Shown one piece after another: positions 18,810 through 28,163 of a stretch of DNA of 64,000 nt (within the stretch, counting starts at the first letter, position 1; each line of letters opens with the position of its first letter). The notes beneath the pieces were generated by a model. The model was not told the DNA's origin. It made no database searches and saw only the letters and a program-made list of their open reading frames with translations. The position numbers were made by a program, and so were the translations under genes. This DNA is from Bacteroidales bacterium. GTDB taxonomy: Bacteria; Bacteroidota; Bacteroidia; Bacteroidales; UBA10428. The DNA is taken from NCBI GenBank assembly GCA_016926235.1, contig JAFGOZ010000699.1:152332-216331 (forward strand), in the 5' to 3' direction.

Positions 18810-20573
18810 CTAGTCAATGCTCATTTTATACGGAATAATAGCCTGAAGGCCTTTTTGATTAAGAAGCTCTTTAACAAACTGGTAATCCTCATAAAACTCA
18901 CCCAATTCTTTCTTCAGGATCCTTGATTTAGCTTCAATTCCCAGTTGTTTAAGAAATGCCACAAAAGGTTCTTCCTGCTCAGGCAGTGAAATGATCTGGT
19001 ATTTTTCCAAACCAGCTTTTGCAGCAGCAATCTGAATTGCTTCGTGCAAGCCACCCTCCACATCTACTAGACCCAGATTCATAGCATCGGCACCTGACCA
19101 AACCCTTCCCTGCCCTATACTATCGACATCCTGGATTGTCATATTCCTTCCTTCAGCCACCTTACTGATAAAGTCGATGTAAATATCATCCACGCTATTT
19201 TGTATATATGCACCTTCTTCATTGTCCAACCTCTTTAGCACACTTTGGAGATTAGAATGCTCGTTGGTTTCGACATAATCATACGTTATCCCAACTTTAT
19301 CTTTCAGTAATTTACCTCCACTAAACCATACTGCAAAAACCCCGATAGAACCTGTTATTGTATTTGGATTTGCTACAATGGTATCAGCCGGGGCAACAAT
19401 ATAATAACCTCCTGAAGCTGCATAGTCACCCATAGACGCTATGACCGGTTTAATTTTACTTGCCAGCATTACTTCCCTCCAAATAATATCTGCAGCAATA
19501 ACCAGCCCACCGGGTGAGTTTACCCGAAAAACAATGGCTCTAATACTGCTGTCCATCCTGGCTTTTCGTATTGCACGCGAAATAGTCTCTGAAGCCACAG
19601 CACCATCCTGTTGTTCCCCCATTACAACTGACCCATATGCATATATTACTGCAATTTTATCTTTGCCAGTACTTTTTTTATTAGTTGATTTCACTGTATT
19701 AATATAATCCGGCAATTTCACAACATGAAGTTTATCAATATTTGCTACATCCATAGAATCCAGTAATTCCTCAATAATCTCATCCTTATACTTTAAACCA
19801 TCAATAAGCCGGTAAGTAAGTGCATCCTTTGCATTACGTACCAATAAACTATCTGCTATATTATTCAAGGTGGTTTTCTCGATATTCCGCTCCACTGAAA
19901 TACCATTTAGATAATTGTTCCAGACAGAATTAAGAAGAGCCTGTATCTGTAGCTTGTTTTCATCGCTTAACTTATTTTCCAGATAAGGCTCAACAGCACT
20001 TTTAAACTTGCCGTACCGGAAAACCTGGGCATCAATACCCCACTTTTCAAATGCTTTTTTATAGAACATTATCTCTGCGCTCAATCCAATAAACTCAAAA
20101 ATACCGGCAGGATTTAAATATACCTTATCAGAAACACTTGCCAGGTAATAGGTTGATTGAGAAAAATAGTTGCTGTAGGTCAGAACAAATTTGCCTGACT
20201 CTTTAAAATCGTTAAGTGCATTGCGTATTTCTTCTTTGCTGGCAATGCCACAGCGTATAATGGATGGTTCAAGGTATATCCCTTTAATACGGTCATCCGT
20301 TTTGGCATATTCAATACTGTTTAAAATATCATCCAGGCCCATTACGGGTTCAGGCATCAGATTCATCATATTAAAATTTGCCATGGGATTGGCAGGTGCC
20401 CTATCATAAATTTGCTGGTCAAACTTGATGTACAAAAGAGAGTTATTCCTAACATCAATCGGAGCTTCAGACGAAGACGCAACCACTAAAACCAAAACTA
20501 TTATAAACATAAAAAAAATCGCCAACATGATTCCAAGCATGGAGGCAAATGTATATTTCAAAAAGCTTCTCAT
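18810..20573 (-). CDS. sppA: Signal peptide peptidase SppA, 67-kDa type
   Basis: The protein has 587 residues with an N-terminal membrane anchor (about 7-31). Two tandem ClpP-like domains carry the split catalytic dyad: the lysine in RYGKFKSAVEPYL in the N-terminal half and the serine in GDYAASGGYYIVAP in the C-terminal half. SppA degrades cleaved signal peptides in the membrane. Length and layout match the E. coli-type double-domain form. It sits just upstream of lpxK. Confidence 0.93.
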   Translation of the reverse strand: MRSFLKYTFASMLGIMLAIFFMFIIVLVLVVASSSEAPIDVRNNSLLYIKFDQQIYDRAPANPMANFNMMNLMPEPVMGLDDILNSIEYAKTDDRIKGIYLEPSIIRCGIASKEEIRNALNDFKESGKFVLTYSNYFSQSTYYLASVSDKVYLNPAGIFEFIGLSAEIMFYKKAFEKWGIDAQVFRYGKFKSAVEPYLENKLSDENKLQIQALLNSVWNNYLNGISVERNIEKTTLNNIADSLLVRNAKDALTYRLIDGLKYKDEIIEELLDSMDVANIDKLHVVKLPDYINTVKSTNKKSTGKDKIAVIYAYGSVVMGEQQDGAVASETISRAIRKARMDSSIRAIVFRVNSPGGLVIAADIIWREVMLASKIKPVIASMGDYAASGGYYIVAPADTIVANPNTITGSIGVFAVWFSGGKLLKDKVGITYDYVETNEHSNLQSVLKRLDNEEGAYIQNSVDDIYIDFISKVAEGRNMTIQDVDSIGQGRVWSGADAMNLGLVDVEGGLHEAIQIAAAKAGLEKYQIISLPEQEEPFVAFLKQLGIEAKSRILKKELGEFYEDYQFVKELLNQKGLQAIIPYKMSID

Positions 20574-20592
20574 TGAATTAAATCTATTCTGT

Positions 20593-20600
20593 TAATTTTG
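20593..20600 (+). promoter_or_regulatory. -7 promoter box TAATTTTG for folK
   Basis: TAATTTTG fits TAnnTTTG and lies 71 bases before the folK start, in the divergent gap with sppA. Confidence 0.4.
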
Positions 20601-20671
20601 TAATCTGTTCGTATATGTAAATATACTAAGAATGTTTTCCTTAATAATGGAAATTTATAAAAAGAACTGAC

Positions 20672-21163
20672 ATGGCAGATCTTATACTTTCATTAGGATC
20701 AAATATCGGGGAAAGGGGGAAAAACCTTAAAAAAGCATTACTTCTATTACAACAGGTTTATGGTGGTCCGTTGTACTTATCATCATTGTATGAAACAGCT
20801 CCCTGGGGATACGAAAACCAAAGATTTTTTTATAACCAGATAGTAGTTTTTCAAACTAACTCAGATCCTGACGATATCCTGATAAGTATACAAAAAACAG
20901 AACAGAAGATGGGCAGGATTAGAAATATAAATCAATATTCTGCAAGAATCATTGATATTGATATTTTATTTTACGGTTCCACATCCATGAATACTTCCAG
21001 CCTCACAATTCCTCATCCAAGAATTACGCAACGTAAATTTATCTTAATCCCCTTATGCGAAATTCTTCCGGAATTAATACATCCCACAGTTGGCAAAACG
21101 GTTTCAAGTCTTTTACATGATTGTGAAGATACGCTTTCGGTTAGAAAGATCAATTTACCATAA
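20672..21163 (+). CDS. folK: HPPK, 6-hydroxymethyl-dihydropterin pyrophosphokinase
   Basis: The protein has 163 residues. The HPPK pattern is complete: LSLGSNIGERGKNL at the start, the YETAPWGYENQRFFYNQIV substrate loop, and the metal-binding ARIIDIDILFYG signature, then IPHPRITQRKFILIPLCEI. It transfers pyrophosphate from ATP to hydroxymethyl-dihydropterin in folate synthesis. Convergent with the GroES-like gene. Confidence 0.95.
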   Translation: MADLILSLGSNIGERGKNLKKALLLLQQVYGGPLYLSSLYETAPWGYENQRFFYNQIVVFQTNSDPDDILISIQKTEQKMGRIRNINQYSARIIDIDILFYGSTSMNTSSLTIPHPRITQRKFILIPLCEILPELIHPTVGKTVSSLLHDCEDTLSVRKINLP

Positions 21164-21170
21164 ATACAGA

Positions 21171-21554
21171 CTATTCAAATAATCCCTGATCTCTGATTAA
21201 CAATAAAATAGCAGAATGAGGAATAATTATGTAATTCTCTTTATTGAATTCAATTTCGTATCCGCTTTTTTGCAGGTATACTGCTAAATCACCTTCTTTT
21301 GGCTGAAGCGGGACATATTTTACTTCGTCGGTTTTGTTTTTCCATGGTTCGTCTATCTCAGAAATAGCAGGTATAGGATAACCCGGGCCTACTTTCAGTA
21401 CATAACCACTATGAATTTTCTCTTTTTCATGCACTCCTGGAGGAAGATATAATCCGGTTTGCGTTCTGTCCGATGCGCTCTTCGGTTTTACCAGCACACG
21501 GTCTCCAACCACAATCAATTTATTCAGGTCTTTTTCATCAATATTTAACCCCAT
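21171..21554 (-). CDS. GroES-like (Cpn10) co-chaperone
   Basis: The protein has 127 residues with a Cpn10 fold: LIVVGDRVLVKPKSASDRTQTG near the N-terminus, a mobile-loop region (LYLPPGVHEKEKIHSG) and DLAVYLQKSGYEIEFNKENYIIIPHSAIL at the end. It is longer than normal GroES (~95) because of an insert around 60-80, and no groEL is adjacent. It is therefore probably a divergent paralog rather than the main co-chaperone. Confidence 0.82.
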   Translation of the reverse strand: MGLNIDEKDLNKLIVVGDRVLVKPKSASDRTQTGLYLPPGVHEKEKIHSGYVLKVGPGYPIPAISEIDEPWKNKTDEVKYVPLQPKEGDLAVYLQKSGYEIEFNKENYIIIPHSAILLLIRDQGLFE

Positions 21555-21640
21555 ACTTTATCTATTATTTATTTACAAATATACAAACTGTATCTGACAG
21601 GATTTAATAGATTTTCAGAAACGATAAAAGAAGCATAGGA

Positions 21641-22324
21641 TTATTTTCCCCTGAATGGGATTTTATAATATATATTATACGTAACACAAGCATTAGAATT
21701 ACCATTAAACTTCCCAAATCCAGGCAAAACATTGGGTTTGAGCTCATCAAAATCACTGCCCCCTAAAAAAGCCTTTGCTCTCAATGACCATCCAAGGAAA
21801 AAATTTGCAAAGATCTCCACCTTTAAGGCAAAGTAAGGCTCAATCCAGTTTGCCTGTTGGTCAGGAAATGAGAGACTACTTATATTTAATAGTCCGTATC
21901 TGTTATCGATGATTGATAAATTTTCGGCTGAATGGTTGAATGATGCATGTCCAAACAATAAACCAACAGATACTAAATCATCCCGTTCCCTGTCTTTTAA
22001 GAAATTGTAGCAAAATCCTGTTCTCCAGTAATATCCATCAGAATAATAATCGTACAAAAAATCTCCCCCAGTATACTTGTAATCAGTAACCCCAAATTCA
22101 CCTACCAGGTAAAAATTCTCATTTAAACCAAGATCCAATGATCCTTCAAACTCAGTACGCTCAGGTTGCAATACATTTAATAAAAACTTGCTTACATCCA
22201 CACCCACGATGATACCATCGGGTCGAAAGAAACTTTCTTTTGTCTCGCCTTTCTCCTGTGCAATTAATGCAGAAGAAAGCAGAATGCTAAAAAATAACCC
22301 GTATATTCTCATAGCCGTTTTCAT
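21641..22324 (-). CDS. Outer-membrane beta-barrel-like protein (DUF6048-like)
   Basis: The protein has 227 residues with a signal peptide (about 1-22, ending LIAQ). The remainder is rich in alternating aromatic strands (YYWRTGFCYNFL, FALKVEIFANFFLGWSLRAK) and probably forms a small outer-membrane barrel. From memory it resembles the DUF6048 family, which often sits beside DUF6452, as here. Its start overlaps the end of the upstream gene by 38 bases, suggesting translational coupling. Function unknown. Confidence 0.65.
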   Translation of the reverse strand: MKTAMRIYGLFFSILLSSALIAQEKGETKESFFRPDGIIVGVDVSKFLLNVLQPERTEFEGSLDLGLNENFYLVGEFGVTDYKYTGGDFLYDYYSDGYYWRTGFCYNFLKDRERDDLVSVGLLFGHASFNHSAENLSIIDNRYGLLNISSLSFPDQQANWIEPYFALKVEIFANFFLGWSLRAKAFLGGSDFDELKPNVLPGFGKFNGNSNACVTYNIYYKIPFRGK

Positions 22325-22904
22325 CTACATTAGGTTGCATAATAATAAGCGTATCAAAATGTTTTTTAGTATAGTCTATCCATTTTATTTTAAAATCAAT
22401 ATAAACACCACAATCAGGCGATTCCATGGTTTGTATACGGTCATAATAAACAGTAAACCTGTCCGTATTATGTCCAAGGACGGTGGAATCGATCCATGTA
22501 ACCCTTACTAGAGTATCTCCTTCTATAAAAATAGTATCCTCAATGGGTTTTTTCAGAGCAGAAATGGTATCAAGATGAACGATTTCGGAAGTATCATAAA
22601 TTAATGCTGTAATAGTATCAATATAAAATTCAAACCGCGCAGAATCATTTACCATAGATAAAAAGACTCCTATGGTTGAAACATTATTACTTTTATCAAA
22701 ATACCCGCAAGGTGTATCAGGAAGGCAGTCCAGGCCATATAAAGTCAATCTGTCTACTAAAGAGTCTGTTAGCTTATTGTTTTTATAGGTATATAAACCC
22801 ATTTTCATCATGATCTCATTCCCAGACCTGCACGGTGATGGGTCACATGAAATAATAATTCCACTAATAACCGACAGAAAGACAAAAAAGCGTAAGTACT
22901 TCAT
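22287..22904 (-). CDS. DUF6452-like lipoprotein
   Basis: The protein has 205 residues. A lipoprotein signal ends at Cys20 (GIIISCDPSPC). The exported part has beta-strand-like character and matches the look of DUF6452 proteins (CRSGNEIMMKMGLYTY, then LTDSLVDRLTLYGLD). It is coupled to the barrel-like gene that overlaps its 3' end. Function unknown; both proteins are probably parts of one envelope complex. Confidence 0.65.
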   Translation of the reverse strand: MKYLRFFVFLSVISGIIISCDPSPCRSGNEIMMKMGLYTYKNNKLTDSLVDRLTLYGLDCLPDTPCGYFDKSNNVSTIGVFLSMVNDSARFEFYIDTITALIYDTSEIVHLDTISALKKPIEDTIFIEGDTLVRVTWIDSTVLGHNTDRFTVYYDRIQTMESPDCGVYIDFKIKWIDYTKKHFDTLIIMQPNVDENGYENIRVIF

Positions 22905-22943
22905 GTAAAATTAAATTCAGCCCAAAAATAAGTAATTCTTTAT

Positions 22944-23531
22944 TTACTCCGAGCTAAATTCACGATTAACTTTAATAAAACCGGGATAAGTGATCATTTT
23001 CTTTCCAAAAGAGATAGTGGGCTTAATTTGTAAAGTAACCCTGGTGGGATAATGGCTGGCATCTGCCAAATTCAGCCCAAAATTGACTAATGCCATAGCT
23101 GATTCATAGGAAGTGGATTCGTTAAGATTTGTATTAATATGAAGAGGAATAACAGCCGTTCCCCCGTTTGGCTCAACCTCAATCCTTTCTTCGAGATTGC
23201 CTTTACATATTTCCACATCATCGATGAATGCAATCCATTCCACTTTGTTTACGCCTGCTTTCTTGGTATTAGGATTTTTCACCTCAAGATTAAGAACAAA
23301 TTCCAGGGGAAGTTCACCCCGGGCAAGCGCTGAAGTAAGTTTACCCATATCTTTGATTGAAAGATCTGAAAACTTTTTTATTTCATATAGTTTAATTCCT
23401 GCAAGTTCCGGTTTCTCAAGTGAACCCAGCTTAAACTCACATTTGGAAAGCGTTTTTGCTTCTCGCAAAGTACGGCATGATTGAAAGAATGGCCACATAA
23501 TAAAAAATATCACAAGGATTTTAATTTTCAT
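22944..23531 (-). CDS. LEA type 2 (WHy-domain) lipoprotein
   Basis: The protein has 195 residues with a lipoprotein signal ending at Cys19 (FFQSC). The body has the late-embryogenesis-abundant type 2 pattern: LNLEVKNPNTKKAGVNKVEW (about 80-99) and RIEVEPNGGTAVIPLHI. Such small immunoglobulin-like domains are common bacterial lipoproteins of unknown role. It lies 39 bases upstream of the DUF6452-like gene in the same direction. Confidence 0.72.
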   Translation of the reverse strand: MKIKILVIFFIMWPFFQSCRTLREAKTLSKCEFKLGSLEKPELAGIKLYEIKKFSDLSIKDMGKLTSALARGELPLEFVLNLEVKNPNTKKAGVNKVEWIAFIDDVEICKGNLEERIEVEPNGGTAVIPLHINTNLNESTSYESAMALVNFGLNLADASHYPTRVTLQIKPTISFGKKMITYPGFIKVNREFSSE

Positions 23532-23652
23532 AACTAAATGCTATTTAGGTATGTTTAATAATAAGGATATGTAGTTTCAACAATAATCGCCTTATCATAA
23601 TCAGAAATCATTATCTTTGATGACGCGATTAAAGTATAAATGTACTTTAAAA

Positions 23653-24375
23653 ATGGAAAAATTAAAGAAGTTTTTCGAGGAAAATATTACAGGCATATTA
23701 GCGACCATCGCATTCCATTTGTTCCTGTTTGTAGTATTTCTTATAATTAAAATAACAGCCTCATCTTCCATGACCGAAGGTGAGATTTTAATTGATTTCT
23801 CCGAAATGGAAGAATTGAATGACATGCTGAACCAGCTACCAAAAGAAGATGAAAACAATAAAGAAGGATTTGAGGACTTGTATGAACAGATACGAATGAG
23901 CAATGCAGCCTCCAATATGGATGCCAGGTTTGAAGATGAAATAAGTACTGAAAAGTTTGTAGAACAGGTAATGGATGAAAATGATATTGAAGACCTCAAC
24001 CCGGATGTATCTGATGAGGATCTGCTTTCATTTGATGAAAATGAGAAAACTGAAACACCAAAGAACACAACTGAAAAAGCGACCAATTTCAAAGGTAAAA
24101 CAAGCATAATGTATGAACTTAAAAACCGGACAGGCAAATACCTGCATGTACCTGTTTATAAATGTGAAAGCGGAGGCACTGTAGTGGTTGATATTGTTGT
24201 AAACCAGAAAGGGAAAGTAATAAACGCTAGCATCGATCAAAAATCCACAACTGATTTTCTATCATGTCTTGAAGAAGCCGCTATCAATTCTGCCTATAAG
24301 TCTTTCTTTAATACCGATTATAATGCTGCTGCCAGGCAGGGTGGGACTATAACTTATATTTTCAGGGCCCAGTAG
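23653..24375 (+). CDS. TonB-like periplasmic protein with one membrane anchor
   Basis: From the ATG at 23653 the protein has 240 residues and starts MEKLKKFFEENITGI; an in-frame ATG at 23617 would add 12 unlikely residues. One membrane helix is at about 11-34, followed by an acidic spacer. The last ~85 residues (GGTVVVDIVVNQKGKVINAS, then a C-terminal GGTITYIFRA) have a TonB-like C-terminal fold but lack the usual conserved core. A TonB variant or a related energy-coupling part is likely. It sits just upstream of the polysaccharide locus. Confidence 0.65.
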   Translation: MEKLKKFFEENITGILATIAFHLFLFVVFLIIKITASSSMTEGEILIDFSEMEELNDMLNQLPKEDENNKEGFEDLYEQIRMSNAASNMDARFEDEISTEKFVEQVMDENDIEDLNPDVSDEDLLSFDENEKTETPKNTTEKATNFKGKTSIMYELKNRTGKYLHVPVYKCESGGTVVVDIVVNQKGKVINASIDQKSTTDFLSCLEEAAINSAYKSFFNTDYNAAARQGGTITYIFRAQ

Positions 24376-24435
24376 TCTTGTGCAATATTTTCCAGACAGA
24401 ATTTATTGTCTGTTTCAACTTCCCAACATATTCCG

Positions 24436-24443
24436 TATATTTG
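24436..24443 (+). promoter_or_regulatory. -7 promoter box TATATTTG for the GH31 gene
   Basis: TATATTTG fits TAnnTTTG exactly and lies 25 bases before the GH31 ATG at 24469. Confidence 0.5.
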
Positions 24444-24468
24444 ACTTCAGCTTAAACGAACCAATGTA

Positions 24469-26748
24469 ATGAAACAAACCAACCACCACCTTTTTGATTT
24501 CCTGGATTTTAACCCGGAAATGAAGGGTACAGACATCCTATGGAGAGCCTGTAAACCAACAAAAATAGAGACAAATGGAAATGATATATTACTAACCATA
24601 CCTTTTCAAAAGCAGAAAAAATCACCCGAAATTGCCCCTGATAATAAAATACCGCGCAAGGATTACACATTAAAAATCAAAGCCTATGGCGATAAAATTT
24701 TGCGTGCCTCCATTGGTTTTGGCACTGAGATGGATGAAACTTCCCCCATGTTGGAATTAAGCCCTGAAATGAAAAATGTGCCCCTGGTTGTCGAAAAAAA
24801 AACGAATGCATGGCTCGTTAAAGACAAAAATGACAAAAATAGGGCCGCCATCAACCTAACAGTCCCTGCAATTGACCATTGGAGCGACCTTTTACCAAAG
24901 CCTGAAGAAACCGTTGATATAACATTCTTCCCGGATGGAGGCAAAGAAGTAAAGCTGAGTGCCTATGACCAGTTTTTCCCAGCACGCCATGATGGACTGG
25001 CATTGGCATTTGTAGAAAAAGACAATATGCCCGACCGGGCAACAATGTCATTCCATACACAACCTGACGAGGTATTTGTAGGCACAGGCGAACGTTTTAC
25101 CAAGATGGACCTCTCCGGCCATACCTTCCAGCTCCACAACCAGGACGGGCAGGGCGTAAATAACCGGAGGACATATAAAAACATACCTTTCTATATTTCG
25201 AGTGCGATGTATGGCATGTTTTTGCATACCTCAGCATCTGGTAAACTTTCGCTTGCCGACCATTCATCGCGTTCTGCCCAGTTACTTGTTGAACATCCTG
25301 TGATTGATGTGTTTTTGATAGGAGGAGATACCATTGAAGAAATAATTCACGGCTATCGCCAACTTACAGGATTTCCATCACTGCCTCCCTTATGGAGCTT
25401 TGGCACCTGGATGAGCCGCATGACCTATTTTTCAGAAGATGAGGTAAATGAAATTTGTGACCGTTTGCGCAAGGAAGATTATCCTTGTGATGTAATACAT
25501 CTGGATACAGGATGGTTTAAAACCGACTGGCTTTGTGAATGGAAGTTCAATGAGGAAAGTTTCCCTGACCCAAAAAGGTTTATGGCCAATCTTAAGAAAA
25601 AAGGATTCAGGGTAAGCCTTTGGCAGATGCCCTATATAGCAGCCAATGCAGAGCAGCATGACGAAGCCGTCGCCAATAATTATATTGGCCCGATAAAGAA
25701 AACCGAAAAACAAGGAGGTTCCAACTTCAGCGCGTTAGATTACGCCGGCACCATTGACTTTACCTATCCAAAAGCTGTAGCATGGTATAAGAACCTTATT
25801 GGTAACCTAATGGCAATGGGTGCAGTATGTATAAAAACCGATTTCGGCGAAGAAATTCATATGGATGCAGAATATAATGGAATGGATGCAAAACTTTTGC
25901 GTAACCTTTATGCCCTGCTCTACCAGAAAGCAGCCTATGAAAAAACCAAAGAAATAACCGGTGATGGGATTATCTGGGCACGTGCAGGATGGGCAGGATG
26001 CCAGCGATACCCTTTGCACTGGGGAGGTGACGCTGCTTCTACCTGGGATGGCATGGCTGGTTCATTAAAGGGAGGATTACATCTCGGGCTTTCAGGATTT
26101 GGATTTTGGAGCCATGATGTGCCCGGATTTCATAGCGTACCTGACTTTATGAATACAGTTATCCCTGACGATCTGTATGTCCGGTGGACACAATTTGGAG
26201 TATTTAGTTCGCATATTCGGTACCATGGCACCTCAAAAAGAGAACCCTATCACTATCCGAATATTTCAGACATTGTTCGTAAATGGTGGAAACTACGATA
26301 TTGCCTTATACCCTATATTGTTTCGCAAAGTAAAAAAACAACAAAGACGGGTTTTCCAATACTCCGGGCTTTAATTTTCCATCATGCTGATGATAAGCTG
26401 TGTTGGCACATTGATGACCAATATTATTTTGGAGACGATTTTCTGGTGGCTCCTGTAATGAATTCTGAAGGTATTCGTGATGTGTATCTTCCGGAAGGTA
26501 AATGGGTAGGCTTCTTTGATGGCATTGTATACAAAGGTGGAGAATGGATAAAAAATCTCAAAACTCCCCTTGAAGAAATGCCTTTATGGGTACAATATGG
26601 TGCTTCCATTCCATTCTACCCTGAAGCTGTGAGTTGTACGGATGAGATGGATTTGGAGAAAAGTATTGAAATTGTTTTTGATGAGTCTTTTAAAGGGATT
26701 GGACAATCTGTGATTGGAGATATTATAAAGCTGACTAAAGTCAGCTAG
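24469..26748 (+). CDS. GH31 glycoside hydrolase, alpha-xylosidase (YicI) type
   Basis: The protein has 759 residues with no signal peptide, so it probably acts in the cytoplasm. An N-terminal beta-sandwich precedes a TIM barrel with the nucleophile D458 in IKTDFGEE and the acid/base D521 in HWGGDAASTW, followed by GLSGFGFWSHDVPGF. The spacing and the KTDFGE motif match YicI-type alpha-xylosidases rather than alpha-glucosidases. The last codons (LTKVS) are encoded by a hairpin at 26729-26746, so the original C-terminus may have been altered. A URO-D-like gene follows. Confidence 0.88.
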   Translation: MKQTNHHLFDFLDFNPEMKGTDILWRACKPTKIETNGNDILLTIPFQKQKKSPEIAPDNKIPRKDYTLKIKAYGDKILRASIGFGTEMDETSPMLELSPEMKNVPLVVEKKTNAWLVKDKNDKNRAAINLTVPAIDHWSDLLPKPEETVDITFFPDGGKEVKLSAYDQFFPARHDGLALAFVEKDNMPDRATMSFHTQPDEVFVGTGERFTKMDLSGHTFQLHNQDGQGVNNRRTYKNIPFYISSAMYGMFLHTSASGKLSLADHSSRSAQLLVEHPVIDVFLIGGDTIEEIIHGYRQLTGFPSLPPLWSFGTWMSRMTYFSEDEVNEICDRLRKEDYPCDVIHLDTGWFKTDWLCEWKFNEESFPDPKRFMANLKKKGFRVSLWQMPYIAANAEQHDEAVANNYIGPIKKTEKQGGSNFSALDYAGTIDFTYPKAVAWYKNLIGNLMAMGAVCIKTDFGEEIHMDAEYNGMDAKLLRNLYALLYQKAAYEKTKEITGDGIIWARAGWAGCQRYPLHWGGDAASTWDGMAGSLKGGLHLGLSGFGFWSHDVPGFHSVPDFMNTVIPDDLYVRWTQFGVFSSHIRYHGTSKREPYHYPNISDIVRKWWKLRYCLIPYIVSQSKKTTKTGFPILRALIFHHADDKLCWHIDDQYYFGDDFLVAPVMNSEGIRDVYLPEGKWVGFFDGIVYKGGEWIKNLKTPLEEMPLWVQYGASIPFYPEAVSCTDEMDLEKSIEIVFDESFKGIGQSVIGDIIKLTKVS
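26729..26746. repeat. REP-like hairpin at the end of the GH31 gene
   Basis: AGCTGACT-AA-AGTCAGCT is a perfect inverted repeat with the shared CTAAAG loop. It runs into the GH31 stop codon. Confidence 0.6.
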
Positions 26749-26771
26749 CCTTTAACAACCAGACATATAAC

Positions 26772-26878
26772 CACCACGCTAAAGCGTGGTGCTATATCTA
26801 TTAGATTAGCACCCAACTTTAGTTGGGTGATGAAAAAGAATATTAATTGAAATATTTAAAGTGCGCTTAAGCGCACTT
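26772..26878. repeat. Cluster of three REP-like hairpins
   Basis: Three perfect inverted repeats follow one another: CACCACGCT/AGCGTGGTG (26772-26791), CACCCAACT/AGTTGGGTG (26810-26829) and AAGTGCGCTT/AAGCGCACTT (26859-26878). Stems differ completely, while loop bases (CTAAAG, CTTTAG, CTTAAG) are shared. Confidence 0.8.
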
Positions 26879-26893
26879 AACTAATTAAATAAT

Positions 26894-27961
26894 ATGAACA
26901 CAACCTGGAAAACAAATTGGGAAGAATCGAAAAAAAGATACCTGGAATGGTGGAATGGCAAGGGATTAATTATCAGCATGTGGGAACACCTTGAGAAAGA
27001 TGGTGCGCCCCATGAAAATGTAATTGCACCTCCACCCGCCAAAGACCTGACCCAATATTGGTTTGATCCTGAGTGGAGAGCTGATAATCTGCATTATCAA
27101 CTTTCAAGAAGTTCATTCAAAGCAGATATCCTGCCCGTTGCAAATACTCATCTGGGACCCGGTTCGCTGGCATCCATTCTTGGTTCACCACTTGAAGGAG
27201 GTGAAGACACGATATGGATAAAACATGCGGAAAACTTTAATGATGAGATAGTTTTTGACAAAAACAATACATGGTGGAAACTGCATCTTGACCTGGTTAA
27301 AGCCTGCAAAGAAAGAGCAAAAGGAAAATATTATGTTGGTTGCCCTGATTTGATTGAGGGGCTGGATACCATGGCCAGCCTGAAAGGCACAGAGAATGTG
27401 CTGATGGACATGCTTATGCAACCGGAAATATTGGAAAGCCAGCTACAAAAAATAAACGACATCTATTTTAAGGTATTTGATCAAATTTATGATCTCATCA
27501 ATGAAGATGGAGAAATGGCTTTCTGCTACTTTTCCATTTGGGGACCCGGAAAAGTAAGTAAATTACAAAGCGATATCTCAGTTATGATCTCCGAAGATGA
27601 TTATCGCAGGTTTACTTTACCATATATTCGGCAGCAGTGCCAAAAAATTGACTATACCCTTTACCATCTCGATGGTGTGGATGCCATCCGTCACCTGGAT
27701 GCCATCCTTGAAATTGATGAACTTAATGCCATTCAATGGACACCCGGAGTCGGAGAACCCCAGGGTGGCGATCCCCGATGGTATGATCTGTATAAGAAAA
27801 TTCTGGCCAAAGGAAAGTCTATTATGCCCTGCTGGGTTGAAGTGGATGAGTTAAAACCACTGCTTGATAATGTGGGGGCAGAAGGTTTAAATATACTTAT
27901 GCATTTTACAACTGAAAAGGATATTGAAGCGGCTATCAAAATTGCAGATGCATATAGATAA
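26894..27961 (+). CDS. URO-D-superfamily protein, zinc motif altered (methyltransferase-like)
   Basis: The protein has 355 residues and a URO-D-type TIM barrel. At the position of the MtaA/MtbA zinc motif HxC it has H258-L-D260 (LYHLDGVDAIRHLDAI): the cysteine is replaced by aspartate, and no APGC-like third ligand is visible at the usual distance. It is therefore either a divergent methyl-transfer enzyme with another metal site or a non-methyltransferase relative. It is not HemE: the haem-enzyme N-terminal motif is absent and the gene lies between GH31 and a sugar symporter. A role on a glycan-derived substrate is inferred from context. Confidence 0.65.
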   Translation: MNTTWKTNWEESKKRYLEWWNGKGLIISMWEHLEKDGAPHENVIAPPPAKDLTQYWFDPEWRADNLHYQLSRSSFKADILPVANTHLGPGSLASILGSPLEGGEDTIWIKHAENFNDEIVFDKNNTWWKLHLDLVKACKERAKGKYYVGCPDLIEGLDTMASLKGTENVLMDMLMQPEILESQLQKINDIYFKVFDQIYDLINEDGEMAFCYFSIWGPGKVSKLQSDISVMISEDDYRRFTLPYIRQQCQKIDYTLYHLDGVDAIRHLDAILEIDELNAIQWTPGVGEPQGGDPRWYDLYKKILAKGKSIMPCWVEVDELKPLLDNVGAEGLNILMHFTTEKDIEAAIKIADAYR

Positions 27962-28123
27962 TGAGGTATTAATACTATCATGATTTTGGTTCACGCAAAG
28001 GCCGCAGACGAATCGCAAAGAACGCGAAGAACTAAGACAAATAACCTACACATTTTTAAATGGGCAATAATTATTCATTAATAACATTTTTAGTACTAAT
28101 AACATCTATTAATCTAAAAAAAC

Positions 28124-28131
28124 TATATTTG
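28124..28131 (+). promoter_or_regulatory. -7 promoter box TATATTTG for the symporter-esterase pair
   Basis: TATATTTG fits TAnnTTTG and lies 33 bases before the symporter ATG at 28164. The 202-base gap before it holds no ORF, only a GC-richer fragment (CGCAAAGAACGCGAAGAAC, near 28015) of a type that recurs in such genomes. Confidence 0.5.
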
Positions 28132-28163
28132 ATTTTTATAACCAATAAAGAACCGATAAAACC

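Noticed and set aside
23601..24137. Long reading frame antisense to the TonB-like gene
   Set aside because: Serine/isoleucine-rich translation of a reverse-complement shadow; the plus strand has a membrane anchor and TonB-like end.
26772..26878. CRISPR array
   Set aside because: The hairpin stems differ, there are no equal spacers or constant direct repeats, and no cas genes are present.
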